Source: Stichopus chloronotus (Eukaryota > Echinodermata > Holothuroidea > Aspidochirotida > Stichopodidae). Taken from it: a stretch of DNA of 64,000 nucleotides. Under the pieces are notes generated by a model, which searched no databases, had not been told where the DNA came from, and was given only the letters and a program-made list of their open reading frames with translations. Each line of letters opens with the position of its first letter. The first letter of the stretch is position 1. The translations under genes and the position numbers were made by a program. The stretch covers positions 16,199,444-16,263,443 of the forward strand of contig CM037848.1 in NCBI GenBank assembly GCA_021234535.1. The letters are read 5' to 3'. Positions 12,051 to 27,128 of this stretch are shown piece by piece.

Positions 12051-13781
12051 AAGAGACAGACCAACTATGGTGATGCCATTCTTCATCTCTTGAGTGGCAT
12101 CTCCCTGGTTTAACTTCAGTTAAGTAAATAAAGAAATATAGCTGAAGTCTCATAGTTTCAAAGAAATTTGCCATCCATGTCCAAATTTGTTTTGAGAGAA
12201 ATTTCTACGTAATATGAGTTACAATTGTCTTAAAATTATCACATCAACTTGGTTCCGTTGTCTCATCTGTCTTGTATTTTTGCGCTTCATAAAAAAGAAG
12301 ATGGAGGCGTTACAACAACAATTATAACGAATTCATGAAAGTAACTAAGTAAGCCGTAGGCTATATTCTCATTTCAAACTTTATCAATGTATCTTTCAGG
12401 TCTTCGCATAATAGTACAACAGAATCAGCACTGTAACATTAGACATTAAGAGGGGGGGGGGGGAGGGCTTGGGGACACATAAAAGGATAATCTGTGAGGG
12501 AAAACAAATTATTGATGAGCTGTTTCTGTTAGAGAGGATAGGTTAAGCTTAAAGAAGGTTACTATAAGGATAATGTACCAGATATATTGGAAAAATTCAA
12601 TTGCTGGAAAAGAGTGACAAGTTGACAAACCGGGGATACCCGTTCTGCCCACAACCCTCACCTTCCTCTTGCATGTTGTGCATTCTAAGAAAAAATTGTT
12701 GAAGAGCAATGGGTTCTCCCTGTTTATCATTCTCGAAGAACCCAATTAGGACAAATAGAGATTTTCTTCTCTCTGAAACTGAAACAGCATAGACAACTTC
12801 CTATATGTAACATTTCCCTAACCATTACTGTTAACCGCTCATGTATCACAAAACGTTGCCCTCACTATTATTGTTAACCCCGTATGCATCGCATTTTCTG
12901 CAAACAGTTCCGTCTTTTTCGAATTTTTAATACAACCATTTTTTTTTTTTTTACCTCGATGATGTTTGCCCGGAGCATTGCAGTTAAGAGTTACCTTTGA
13001 AAAAAACATGAACAACAAGTGGACACCAAACCACTCTCGAGAAAACTAAAAGATGCAAAATATGAATTATCATTTAAGAGGCCTTGCTGTGCTTTGTACG
13101 TCTAAGAATAGACGACAAAAATGAAAACAAAAATGTACATCTCATAGATTTCTTTTTCTCTCTAGTAACTGGACCTCAGTGTTTGCCTAAGGGCTCTGCA
13201 TATATGACACATTGCGTTCTTGAGATGATAACTGGTATTATATATGTTAAGGGCTGACTTGAAACAGAACGCTTGTAAGGCCTCGAGGTCTATCTAGGCA
13301 CGAGATAATGTATGGTAAATTTACATCTACCGCTAGAGGGTAACACCGACAATATATACAAACTATACTAGAGTCTTGAAATAGTATGGCGTCGGTTGAA
13401 GTCTGATTCTAAAGTTAAATGGAGGCGATATACTAAACCAGATTTTTTTTTTCTTTAGATCATGGACTGTGATTTAATAGTCTTATCAGTGAGTGCTCAC
13501 GATGTAACTTGATTGGTTTGAAAATAAAATGATGAAACTTATTCTTTCTAAGGATTGGCTTATTTGATGACGATGAACAACTTGCATTGTTATGATGTTT
13601 TATATATCGCTATGTATGTTCGTCTAACGTTGATGATTAAAAAAACGAAGAGTAAAAAAGCCTTAAAGCAGTTAAGTGACCATGTTTAGAAATCCATCAT
13701 AGTTAAAATATGTATCGTTGCGTCATAAGTGAACACCGTCAAAATACCATATTAAGATGAATTGTATAACTTGCTTAATTT
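12051..13781. other. Non-coding stretch with a local duplication
   Basis: No gene seen. Two diverged tandem copies of a unit of about 43 bp, sharing ACTGTTAACC or ATTGTTAACC, lie at about 12816-12856 and 12859-12900. A G12 run lies at 12452-12463 and a T run near 12940. Confidence 0.45.
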
Positions 13782-13827
13782 AAAACAAACAAACAAACAA
13801 GCAAACAAACAAACAAACAAACAAACA
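13782..13827 (+). repeat. (AAAC)n microsatellite
   Basis: About eleven AAAC units with one AAGC variant near the middle. Confidence 0.95.
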
Positions 13828-15564
13828 CAGTATTAGAAAGGTGTACCCATAATTGGGCTGAGGAAAAAAATCATCGACGTAAAATTAATTGACATATTTT
13901 TCACCAAATCAAATCTTCATTTAAGTTACCAAAGGGACAGACGAATCGCTTCATCGCGGGGTCTTAAAATTATTACAGTGTGTCGCCCTCTAATAGTATT
14001 CAACAATGAAGTGACGTCATATATGGATCATAATTAACTTGAACAACCAATTGACTTTGCTACACCTCTCTCTAAATTAAAACTATGTTGTATTTGTTAG
14101 CAATAGATATACAAGAGACTAATAACATTTCCGCTCGTTGCCATGGTAATCACTACCTAATGGGATTTAAGATTACAAAGAGACAGCAAGGTTTCAACCC
14201 AGCTGCTCCAGATGTTACACCCCGACGTGTATACACGGTACAGTTGTTTCGTTTAATCATGATCAACTCCAATTTCGCGGGTACTTCCAGAAGTGGGATT
14301 TTTATTTTACTACACAACAATACTTTAACTACGAGCGAATTATACAGCAAATTCGTTCAAATCCAAATATTTATTAACTCATGCCAGATATTTCAAATCA
14401 TTGGTGAACCATTGTAATAATATTGAAAACCTATCTAATAATAGTTTGTGGTTTCACCTCCTGCTGGAAAAAAAAGCAAATTATTTCTGCCGATCCGTGG
14501 TGATCATTTTAGAAGAGGGAAAAGACCACCTCTTTATGCGGATATGCTTTTGGACATCGTCACATGCCGCAACAGGTACATGATAAAGTTTGTTCCACTT
14601 TCTTTTTTGAAGTGCTTTCGAATGTTGTTTCATATTGTATGAAAATGTTAATAAAACGGTAACGTAAAAAAACTAGAATATACAATAATCTGGGAGTGGG
14701 AAAAGTTTATTTCTACCCATCTGCGAATATCGTTTGTTTAATGTCATGATCTTTGAACTGAGATAAAATTAGAAAAACCATCCTTCAAAGGTACTATATT
14801 GAATTTCCTTTTTCGTTTTCGTTGTTTTTATATCGTTATTATTGCCTCGATATTTGCATCAATACCGATGTGTGCCCAGGTGTCAGACTGAATCTCCTGC
14901 CTGCTGAGTTCTTTAATTTCGGTATCTCAAGAACGGAATTAACTTCTCCATAGGTGTCATATTTGCTCAGTAGATCTAGTTTATTAAGGCAGTGTATTAT
15001 ACGTTCAGCGTGACGTATGTGGTAGACATTAAATGTTATAGATGCTAATCATAATGAGAGAGCTCTCACATCGTACGGGGCATTCATACTCATCGAAAGC
15101 ATGTCTGCAGTATGTTTATATTTTTCGTGTTTGGTAAAATTGTCCAAGAAAAGGGCCTATTCCGCTGACTCGGTATTTACAATAAAGCCACTGCCGGTAC
15201 TGCAGATGAAGGGGGGGGGGGGGTATCTCGGTTGTACAGCGATGACCCACATTCGGATGATAATGCCTCTGGTCATGTGATTACTGTTGGGTTATTGTTT
15301 CTTTTCCACATATGAGGTTATTCAAGCCATGAAATTATCAACAAATCCCAATAAAAACTATATCACAAACTGAAAAGTTTGATAATATCATCAATACGAT
15401 TAATTACCAGTAGAAATATCTACAGGCCGCCCATGCAGACATTAAAAATGATCTTACGTGATTTAAAAAGATTTGCTTAATGCAGACGAGTAAGTTTGTT
15501 ATTTTGCAACAAAGGAAGTAATCACAGACTGAAACAAGAAGCGACGCAGAAATGTACATTACTA
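13828..15564. other. Non-coding stretch, nothing firm
   Basis: A short open stretch near 14448-14576 ends in a CAACAG/GTACAT splice-like context, but no convincing upstream acceptor or known domain supports it. A G13 run lies at 15211-15223. Confidence 0.45.
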
Positions 15565-15750
15565 TCGAATACATTTACAGCGGGGTGTGCCACTATAAAA
15601 CTACCGTACACTGAGTTGTCTATTTGTCCAAAAAATAAATTTTTAAAATTTTCAGAATTTCAGAAAGAAACGATTTTACGTGGGAGTTTTCGTTGTGCTT
15701 ATTCACTTAGAAGTCCCGTATATAGCCACAGGCCCCGATTCTTCTAACTG
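15565..15750. mobile_element. TTAA-type MITE, family 2, fragment
   Basis: Internal sequence resembles the copies at 5582 and 33422. Shared blocks include ACTACCGTAC, TTTGTCCAA, GGGAGTTT, CGTTGT and a CACAGGCCC or CACGGCCC-like word. Neither terminal inverted repeat is preserved, so this is a decayed internal fragment. Confidence 0.5.
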
Positions 15751-16235
15751 AAGAGTTTGGTCGAAGAAAATACTAAGGCAAGCTTCTAGTATTGATGTAC
15801 ATGCCTGTGTGTGCGTCTTTGACTATCAAGTTAGTATCTATGACACACTTACACTTTTCTTTACACTTACATTAAATATATTATGATATGAGAGATGCTG
15901 TATGTGGCTCCGATACTAGGGTATAGGCCTACCCATTGTTTCACACCATTATTCATTCAGGTGTGTCAAGACAAAGTCCTTAAGCTAACCATTTCTATGC
16001 TTCAGGAAGTTTCCTTGACAATGACAGGGCTGGGAATGGTTGATAAGTTTTTTTCCAAAACCAATGTAACGAGCACAGATTGACTAAGAGCCTACAGCTA
16101 TTGGCTGTCCGCCTATAGCACTGACCGGTTCACCCTTGATCAACCTAGCGTAGTGTCCCAGATTTGTTTGTCTCCCAGTTCCGAACCAGCCTGTTCACAT
16201 ATTAACGTACTACAGAGTATATAGTATATATAGTA

Positions 16236-19241
<3,006 letters not shown>

Positions 19242-19587
19242 AGGGAAATAATGCGTTTAGAATACACCAAAATGGCATACAGAGAAAATAACTTCAACCA
19301 TTGTTAAACCATTCTATCTCATCAATAAACATCTTCGAAAGCATCATCTGCTCAAAACATTATGTATGTGATGAGTAACGGAAGATGCATCATTTGCATT
19401 TTGAAAAGTTTGGGTGAACAAGTTGTTGTTGCAGAACAAATAACTGAATTTGTAACTGTGAGAACCTTTTTTCTTGAAAAGAAGACTACTGTCCTTCCTT
19501 ATTTTGAATGATCTATCTTTCTACGTCCACAAAAATTGGTTTTTAAAAATACAGTTGTCTTCTGTGAAACAAACGCCCTATTTCCCT
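19242..19587. mobile_element. TTAA-flanked MITE, family 1, copy 2
   Basis: TTAA at 19238-19241 precedes AGGGAAATAATGCGTTT. The right end is AAACGCCCTATTTCCCT followed by ATAA, a decayed TTAA. Full-length alignment with 6330-6673 includes TATGTGATGAGTAA, GGAAGATGCATCATTTG and TTTGAAAAGTTTGGGTGAA. It sits about 160 bp upstream of coding exon 1 of the sulfotransferase gene. Confidence 0.8.
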
Positions 19588-19749
19588 ATAAGGAGAAACT
19601 TCACAAACAAAACAGTATTTCCTCCTAGACAAGTCTCGTTTATTTTTTTGTTACTTTCAGTTACACCAGAAGAAGGAATTAGTTTCCTGTGACTGTATGA
19701 TTGTTCAGCGCGCCATGTTTACGTTCACCGTTCACCCTTTTGCCCAGGA

Positions 19750-19888
19750 ATGATATCTTGGACCCGTGAAACATCTAATTCATACAGAATTATGGGGCAT
19801 CCATTTTATCTTCGCTTTACCGTACTTGTACTAGTGGTCTCATTTACCATCGTAATAACAACACTCACTTTTGTCAGGAAGGAACAAC
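19750..19888 (+). CDS. Carbohydrate sulfotransferase, coding exon 1 (membrane anchor)
   Basis: Seen: an ATG at 19750 opens 46 codons plus one base, ending at a strong 5' splice site (AAC followed by GTAAGT at 19889). The peptide begins MISWTRET, then a hydrophobic stretch at residues 19-42 (from FYLRF to LTFV), then RKEQ. A short tail, one membrane span and a charged boundary match the N-terminus of Golgi type II sulfotransferases. The exon ends in phase 1, as exon 2 at 52627 requires. A pyrimidine-rich 3' splice-like site (CCCTTTTGCCCAG) ends at 19747, so the coding part may be preceded by a non-coding exon elsewhere. Inferred: membership in the same transcript as exons 2 and 3 rests on phase, topology and order, since the junction lies across a 32.7-kb intron. 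Further in-phase exons are not excluded. Confidence 0.7.
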
Positions 19889-21636
19889 GTAAGTTAAATA
19901 AATTTCTTATTTGATTTTCATTCGATTCGTTATTTTTGTTAGAAATATCTTAACCTCTCTTAAATTAAGTTAGATGGATGAGTAACTGTGGGGGGAAGTA
20001 ATTGACTTGCCTCCCCCCCAAACTTATAACCGAAGACGTTATCAGTAGATTCCGACACACTGAAGTTAACAATTCGTATGTAAACACCACGCTTAATTTA
20101 TTGTTATAGTATACTATATTTAAATTATATTACTTGGTGGAATGTTATTTAAACTGTTTTGTTGTATATTGCACTTGAATAATTCAAGTGGCCTCGAAAT
20201 TCAAGGAAAGTGCAGTTTTAATTGTCGTAACAACTTTTCTTTGTTCACTTATTGACACTTGCTAGTAGCATTATAGTCACCAGGGTAAACATCACTTCAG
20301 TTTTATTTCGGGGGGGGGGGCGGGGGAAATTGAGCCTGCAGTTTAAAAATTCGTCTTCAAGGCTTTGTATCTGGTAATAGTATGTGCAGTAACGTGGAAA
20401 AACGACTGCTTTGAAACACCAGTCGATAATTAAAATTGTTTATAAAATTGCTCTTACCGCATACAGCAATTGCTGTTTATGAGGAGCGCATTGAAGGATT
20501 CCCCCAACCCGTTAATGCTTGTATGCCTATAAATTGAACTTGAGACCAGTTTGTTGCCAGAGGTACATGTATTTCGATTACCTAATCTCTCTGTGAAGTC
20601 ACATCTCTATAAGTATATCAAAAATTTTAACTGTTAGAGTAGAACATTAATGTGGAAAATTAATGTATTGGATGTAGCCTACAGTAGCTGAAAGTGGTAC
20701 TGTGCTCTTACAACTTCAAGTGAATTTTAGTATGAAAATTAGCACTTGAATATGGAGTATAGCACTGGTTTGCGTGTGTGCCGTCATTCACCGTCACACC
20801 CCATCTCCCCCCCCCCCCCCCCTCCGTCATGACGACCTTATTATATCAACAGGTTGTATCCAGTTTGCAACTTCATTTTAAACGTGATATCTATGAGCTC
20901 TGCTAAGGGCACGTGATATTAACAACGTGTTTGTAATGAATGTTCTTGCGATAAATTCAAACGACCGTCTTTCACCAGCGTATGTAGAAGTTCACCGTGC
21001 CAAGAAACTAAGTCCTTACATAGCAAGTTTAGGGGTTGATAATAAATCAGATTATGTTCCGTTACATGAAAGGGTAGAGGTTGTTATCCAGCCAAACCAC
21101 TTTTGACCAGTAATAATGTTCCCTTTCGTAGTATGTGTAGGGGTTGGTATTGGCATAACAGAACAGGTATTGATAATGAGGTGATCAAACAAAAGAAATT
21201 GTGACCAGAGCAAAGCGTGCCATGTCTCGCAATTTGTTTTCTTTTCGAGGTTTTTTTCTTCACTACAAAACAATGTTCAGGTTTTGGAATAGTTGAGATA
21301 CGCCGTTCATATACAAGTCTGACACAGTTGTATGTGCTACTATAGCTAATGGACGCCTTATCGGCAATATTTTCAGTTCGATATGTTATATCGAGAAAAT
21401 GTCCAATTGGCATCCGATATCTGCATGGGCAAACGAAGCAGCGGAATTTCCACTTTTTCCAAATTGTCAAATTTGACAGACCATTTTGGAATTTAGTTGC
21501 AGCGATTTTCCCACTTGTATCTAAATTTACTACGTTCTCATGATAAGAAAATGTGAGCAGAAGCTTATTTTTCATGGGCTATACGCTACACTACTGTGGT
21601 TCAGACCCCGAAATTCAATTCATGTTTGTGTTTTAA
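19889..21636. other. Non-coding intronic stretch
   Basis: Holds a G11 run (20310-20320) and a C16 run (20807-20822). The - strand frame at 21084-21575 (163 codons) is one of the longest in the window but has no recognisable domain or splice support. Confidence 0.4.
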
Positions 21637-21979
21637 AGAGAAGTGTTGTGTTTGTTTTACCGAGAAAAAAAATAGTTTTAAAACTAATATTCATGGCCAC
21701 AGAATGACAGAAAAATCATTCAAAGTAAAACAAGTAGCTTTCCTTTCAAGAAATTAGTTCCCTCAGACATATACAAATCCAGTTATTTGTTGCTCAAGAA
21801 TTATTTCTTACTTTCAAAGATTTAAATGCTGCATCTTCGGTAACTCATATGCATAATGTGTTTAGGAGATGTGGCTATTTAATTGTTAAATGCTTATTGT
21901 TGAGACTGAATGATTAAACAACGATTAGTGGAATTTTGTTTGTTTGCCATGTTGGTGCATTTAAACTCAATATTTCCCT
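21637..21979. mobile_element. TTAA-flanked MITE, family 1, copy 3 (inverted)
   Basis: Reverse-complement copy of the element at 6330 and 19242. It is bounded by TTAA on both sides (21633-21636 and 21980-21983), giving the cleanest target-site duplication of the three. The left end AGAGAAGTGTTGTGTTTG is diverged; the right end AAACTCAATATTTCCCT is well kept. The internal block GCATCTTCGGTAACTCATAT matches the complement of copy 2. Confidence 0.8.
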
Positions 21980-21983
21980 TTAA

Positions 21984-23349
21984 ACCTTGCACTTCTAATT
22001 TTGCATTTTAGCATCAGTATGAATAAAGTTGGCTAATTTAAACTTGTCGCTGCAACATTTTTTCTCCCTCGTTTAATTAACTGTCCCGACGCCCTGGTTA
22101 AGTAACTTCACCGTCAATCGACTAATATCTTTACTTTGTGCGTTATTTTGTGTCGATAACATTTTCAGAGGAGGAGTGTAGAATGACAGACGAGTAAAAT
22201 TGGTTGTCAAAATGATGCTGTTACTTTTGCCCAACAGATCAATAATAATACGTAGACCTATATACAAAACGTATATGAACCAATATCGTACACTGTTACA
22301 TGAAGGATAACTTAAGGGTCTATCAATATTCATTAACAGTATTGGAGTTTTCAGTTTTATTAGTTGTCTTAACAATACAAGTTTCTTTATTGTTGGAAGT
22401 TTAAAGAACCAACGTTGAACGTAGGCAATGGGGTAGTCATTGATAGTGTTGCATGTACTGTGGGTGACATTTACTACATAGAAGCTACATTGTAATGGAG
22501 ACGGAGTCTTTAGATCTGTGTGCTGCTGCAGTTATGAAGTTTAATGGTAATCGAAGCATATGAGATCTGAGCCCATAATCTCAACATGACAACCAGATTT
22601 TAATTTTGTGCTGAAAATCATATCTGGTAGTAGTACTTGAATCAAATTTAAAGGTTACTTACAATACTGAAACACTTATGAAAAGTGGCCATGAATTTGT
22701 TAATAGCATGACGTGTGTTCGTAGTATATCAACCTAGAAACATGATACTTGGCAGACAATTTTTTTTTGTCTTCAAAAATCTTCAAGAAGCACAGCATTT
22801 GATTTTACTCGTTAGTTGCCCCTTATACTACCAGATCTGGAATTGCTAAAAGTTCAACACTGAGGTGGAGTCTCTATATACATGGTTGTGTAAGATGAAG
22901 GATGGTGTCTAAAGGCCTACCACTGTGGTACAGGTAGCGACGTGGCTTATAGGGTTGAGGTTGATTCCCTCACATTGAAACCTTACACTCTAAGAGCTTA
23001 TAACGTGTCAGACATCAGCTGCCAAATATTCTCGCACTTAACAACCATACAGTAAAAGCTGGAATATGAGTTGGAAATTTGTCAGTGAAAGTCAAGTTCC
23101 ATGCAATATGTCATAGCTCTACAAAACAAAATTTTTAAGCCATATTCTGGCATAGATGAATATTCATATCCATCCCCAATTGGTTTTGATTTCAAGTAAT
23201 GGTGATTGTTGCTATGCTTTCTTGGAGAGTCTGAATTTTGTAGGGCCCACAAAAATGTCGAGACAATTTTCATATTCAGATATCTGGAAGATGAGAACAT
23301 ATATAGTTTCTTTCAGGTTTTGTGACATGTAATCTTTTCCTATACTTTT
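21984..23349. other. Non-coding intronic stretch
   Basis: No gene or clear repeat. Around 22932-22970, TAGCGACGTGG and GGTTGATTCC resemble tRNA A and B boxes but are too close together, so at most this is a deleted tRNA-derived SINE remnant. Confidence 0.35.
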
Positions 23350-23436
23350 TGATTCCTTGCCGAAGGCAGAAGGAATCTATGCGATGGTGATGTCGTGTGT
23401 GTGTGTGTGCGTGTATGTGTGTATGTGACACTTCTT

Positions 23437-24300
23437 GTAAACACGATATCTCAAGAAGGGTAACCATGACTGATGTCATACTTGGTGTATGGGTTGGTCA
23501 TATTGAGTAGATGATCCCTGTTGTTTTTGGTGGAGGTCAAAGGTCATTTGAGGTCAACGGAGGTCAAACTGGAAAAACATTGTAAACATAGTATCTCCAG
23601 AAGGGTAAGTGTGACTGATGTCATACTTGGTATGTGGGTTGGTCATATTGAGTAGATGATCCCTATTGTTTTTAGTGGAGGTCAAAGGTCATTTGAGGTC
23701 ACCAGAGGTCAAAATGTGAAAACCTTGTAAACACGATATCTCAAGAACGGTAACTGTGTCTGATATTATACCTGGTGTGTGGGTTAGACATATTGAGTAG
23801 ATGATCCCTATCGTTTTTGGTGGCGGTCAAAGGTCATTTGAGGTCAATGGAGGTCAAACTGGAAAAACCTTGTAAACACAGTATCTGCAGAAGAGTAACA
23901 GTGACTGATGTCATACTTACTGTGTGGGTTGGTCATATTAAGTAGATGATCCCTATTGCTTTTGGTGGAGGTCAAAGGTCATTTGAGGTCACCAGAGGTC
24001 AAAATGTGAAAACCTTGTAAACACGATATCTCAAGAACGGTAACTGCGACTGACGCCATACTTGGTGTGTTTGTTGGTCATATTGAGTAGATGATCCCTA
24101 TTGTTTTTTGGTGGAGATAAAGGTCACTTGAGGTCACCCTGAGTCAAACTGTAAACACATTGTAAACACAGTATCTCTAGAAGGGTAAGTGTGACTGATG
24201 TCATACTTGGTGTGTGGGTTAGTCATATTGAGTAGATGACTCCTATTGTTTTTGTGGAGGTCAAAGGTCGTTTGAGGTCCCCCGAGGTGAAAATTTTCTA
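23437..24300 (+). repeat. 145-bp tandem array in HINE copy A
   Basis: The word GTAAACA starts units at 23437, 23582, 23727, 23872, 24017 and 24162, every step exactly 145 bp, followed by a shorter diverged unit. Odd units carry CGATATCTCAAGAA; even units carry AGTATCTCCAGAAG or a close variant. The array therefore has a 290-bp two-unit higher-order repeat. Confidence 0.9.
23534..23566 (+). promoter_or_regulatory. Four nuclear-receptor half-sites, spacing 1-4-4
   Basis: AGGTCA occurs at 23534, 23541, 23551 and 23561, making a DR1 followed by two DR4 arrangements. The last three are phased at 10 bp, on one face of the helix. The same cluster recurs in most core units of this copy (for example 23679, 23686, 23696, 23706). 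Known: DR1 is bound by RXR, HNF4 and COUP-type receptors, and DR4 by TR- and LXR-type heterodimers. Binding here is inferred. Confidence 0.6.
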
Positions 24301-24567
24301 GCACATTATCTCCAGAAGAGTAATGTTGACTGATGTCATACTTGATGTGTAGGTTCCCCATACTGGGTAGGTGATCCCTATTGCTTTTAGTGGACGTCAA
24401 ATGTCATTTGAGGTCACCAAAATAAAGGTTATTTGGGTTAAAGGCTTATTAATGTGGTGTTTCAAGACCAGTAACTGCAGTTGATCTCATACTTGTCATG
24501 TGAATAATTCATCCTTGTTATAATATAACCATGTGGCAAGGAATCACAAAGCCTTTTGGCTTTCTGG

Positions 24568-27054
24568 TTCTTCTCTGAAACACTGACGAACAAGAAAGGT
24601 AGATGACCAGGCGATTACAGTACAGCTGATACCCCAGCTCATACTCCAGCTTTAATATAATTTAACTGTGTATCGGTACTAATGGGGTAGGGCTTGGTCG
24701 CTGCAGAGTGGAGCATTTCTCAAAGTTTGTCTGATTAGTGCTAGACTAGAAGTACTCCTGGGTCCAGGAGCTCATGGGTCCAGGAGGTCCATCAGTGAGT
24801 CAACGGAGGGAATTTGCTTCCCCCTTTCCAGAAGAAGGTGAAAATTCCTTCTTTTCATTTCCATATATTCAGTTATCTTGAAGAAACTTTATTTGTTTGT
24901 TTGTTTGTTTGTTTAAGCTTGCATATAAATAAATGGCCTTTAAAATTCTTCAAACTGCAGCTATACGGGCACCGAAGCAAACTTTTTTCCCTCTGATCTC
25001 AATGTTACTTTGGCAAAGGACAGCATCCATTTGACATAATGGTATAGCAGTAATGAAGTAAAGCAATAAACTTGAGTGAATTCTCTGTCAAGTCGGCACT
25101 AGTAGCTATCCTGGGGTAGTATGTTACTGGACTTTTGCAGGTTAAAGGGGTACATTCTGTGGTGTCGTGAAATTCACTACTGCACATTTTCCAAACGTGC
25201 TAAGTTTTTTCCTAGCTACGACAGAAAAGAATGAATATAAATATGTACCCAAGAAGACGATAGATGGAATGAGAGTATTGCTTTAAGTTTTAATGAGAAT
25301 CTATTAGATCTATTTTCGTCCACTTAAGGTTCAGGCAGATTCAGATTACAACATACAAATTTAGGCTAAAGTGACTGTGACGTTCTTTGTACGTTTAACA
25401 ATATAGACGTAGTAAGCTACAAAGGTGGCACCTGGTTAGCTACTAACTAGTGACACCTCTGCACTGGCCTTCAACTCGACTGCTAATGGGGTCTTTGTGG
25501 TAATGTAGTAATATTGTATTAGACTAGCTTGACAGGACGCCCTCAACGCCAAAGGTATCGCGAGGCACGAGTTGGTGTAACGGTGGCGTTACAGGCGATA
25601 AAGTCTCCAATGAGAACCGGTAGGTTCGGCGTTGGACAGCAGACTTCACCATAGTCAGCACCGCCATCAGAATGGTTAGGTTCTTTCGGACTGTTGAATA
25701 TGAATTTTGCTTAAATATGCAATGGAGATGGTACAGTAACGAAAGCAACGTTGAATTACTATAGTGTAGACAAGGCAGACATTGGACGATGACAAATACT
25801 GTATACATTCCAGGGTTGACGAACAGGAGATGTCTTCAGATCAGTGGATTAAAAATCAGTCCTGCACAAAATATAAATTACCGAGTTCCAGAACATTCTC
25901 CAAACCTGCAGTAATACCGAGCATGATAACATCATTCAAGACAATTCGAAGGGGTGTGACGTCACTCACTACTCCCACGAAAACAAGACGTTCCAGAACC
26001 TTTGATGATAATCTTTGGGAACCATCGAATCCATGAAATTCTATACAGTGCATTGTGCACTTTACGTGCATATTCCTTTACTAGCGAATAATTAAACATT
26101 CTGTTTGTTTCTTTTTCTTTTTTTTTAATTTCGTGACTAGAAACTTTTTACATTAGCACTTATACATGCAGACTATCCAGTACAATCAGGATAAAATTTG
26201 AAAGTTCAAAAATTCAAATCAGTTTTTTTTTTTTTTGATAACCATCGATGTGAAACTAGACTAATTATGCTAATTGAAAGCAGTGTCAAATAATTGTACC
26301 CTTCAAAATCCTTACAAAATTAACGATATCAAATCACCGTGCCGCTTTTAATGATACTGCAAACGTTACCCTTTGACACTCTAGGAATGTACTTTTCATT
26401 AGGACAGCATACAAGTTTATTTGTGAAGAACAAAACGAAAATGTATTTATGCATATTCATTTCCGTAATTCGCTCCGCGTTGTGGGCGGTCCTCCTAGGG
26501 TTCCGCGTTACGTAAACCGGGTGTCAATAAACAGTTTCATTGAAAAAACAAGAGGTAGTTCTTTCTGCGATTCGCGTGTGTCTATTCCGCGATCCTCGCT
26601 CCAAGTAAACACAGCTTTACCACGTCAGCAATTTATATAAATAATTTATGTACAATGAATTAACGGTCACCAACGTTTTAGGGCTGTAGATACCAAGTTG
26701 ACTTTTGGAAAACTGTTGTCGCTGATTGTCTTTACATTCGTAAACATTCAGACATTCAGAATGAGTTTAAACCTCCAAAGACAATCGATAAAGAAAATCT
26801 TCATATTAATATCCAAGTTATAAGAATTCCAAGCACTTTCAGTCTCTTCAGGTATCTTGCTTAAATATTTTCGCGCTATAACCTCCACAGACTGTGAATA
26901 ACATTTGGCGTATACACATGAAAATCGGTAACATACGCCATCTTCCCTTTAACCTACGCCAGCTATACAAACAAAGGATGGAGAATGGCACACTTTTATT
27001 TTCCAACAAAGTTTTCAGACTTTGACCTGTAGTGTTCACCTTATGTGAACAGAG
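24568..27054. other. Non-coding intronic stretch
   Basis: A (TTTG)n microsatellite lies at 24892-24914. Open frames near 25524-26071 on both strands are unsupported by domains or splice sites. T runs occur near 26130 and 26225. Confidence 0.4.
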
Positions 27055-27128
27055 ATTTGCATTAGCATATGACCTTTGATTCCAATTTGCGTATGACCTT
27101 CATTTAAAGTCCAATTTGCATATGACCT
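27055..27128 (+). repeat. Short repeats with octamer, CCAAT and TGACCT words
   Basis: Three diverged units of 25-29 bp contain ATGACCTT (TGACCT at 27069, 27094 and 27123) separated by CCAATTTGC-like words. ATTTGCAT, the POU octamer word, occurs at 27055 and 27114. The cluster may be a relic of the AGGTCA-rich elements. Regulatory function is not shown. Confidence 0.4.

Larger units (their letters stand above)
23350..24567 (+). mobile_element. HINE-like (Helentron non-autonomous) element, copy A
   Basis: Seen in order: T plus a 5' hairpin (GATTCCTTGCC, loop GAA, GGCAGAAGGAATC, 23351-23377); a TG microsatellite (about 23395-23428); a core of 145-bp tandem units; a unique tail; GGCAAGGAATC (24535-24545), the exact complement of the first 11 bases; a 3' hairpin (AAAGCC, loop TTTT, GGCTTT, 24548-24563); then CTGG and TT. 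Known: this layout, with subterminal inverted repeats, 5' microsatellite, tandem core, 3' hairpin and T-T insertion, is that of Helentron-associated interspersed elements such as the Pearl elements of bivalves. The left flank ends TTTT, consistent with T-T insertion and no target duplication. No protein is encoded. The boundary was fixed by comparing the copies at 23350, 28409, 38929 and 58230. Confidence 0.8.

Noticed and set aside
14448..14576. Possible exon ending CAACAG/GTACAT
   Set aside because: The donor is passable but no convincing acceptor, start or domain was found.
21084..21575. - strand open frame of 163 codons
   Set aside because: No recognisable domain, no splice or promoter context, ordinary AT-rich sequence in the intron next to a MITE.
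24134..24400. 88-codon - strand frame conserved almost perfectly at 59313-59579
   Set aside because: The conservation is that of the HINE tandem DNA, not of a protein. The peptide is a translation of repeat units.
23351..24567. Reading the tandem array as a CRISPR-like or satellite array
   Set aside because: Units are 145 bp with no spacer structure and lie inside an element with defined ends present at several loci, so it is a mobile-element core.
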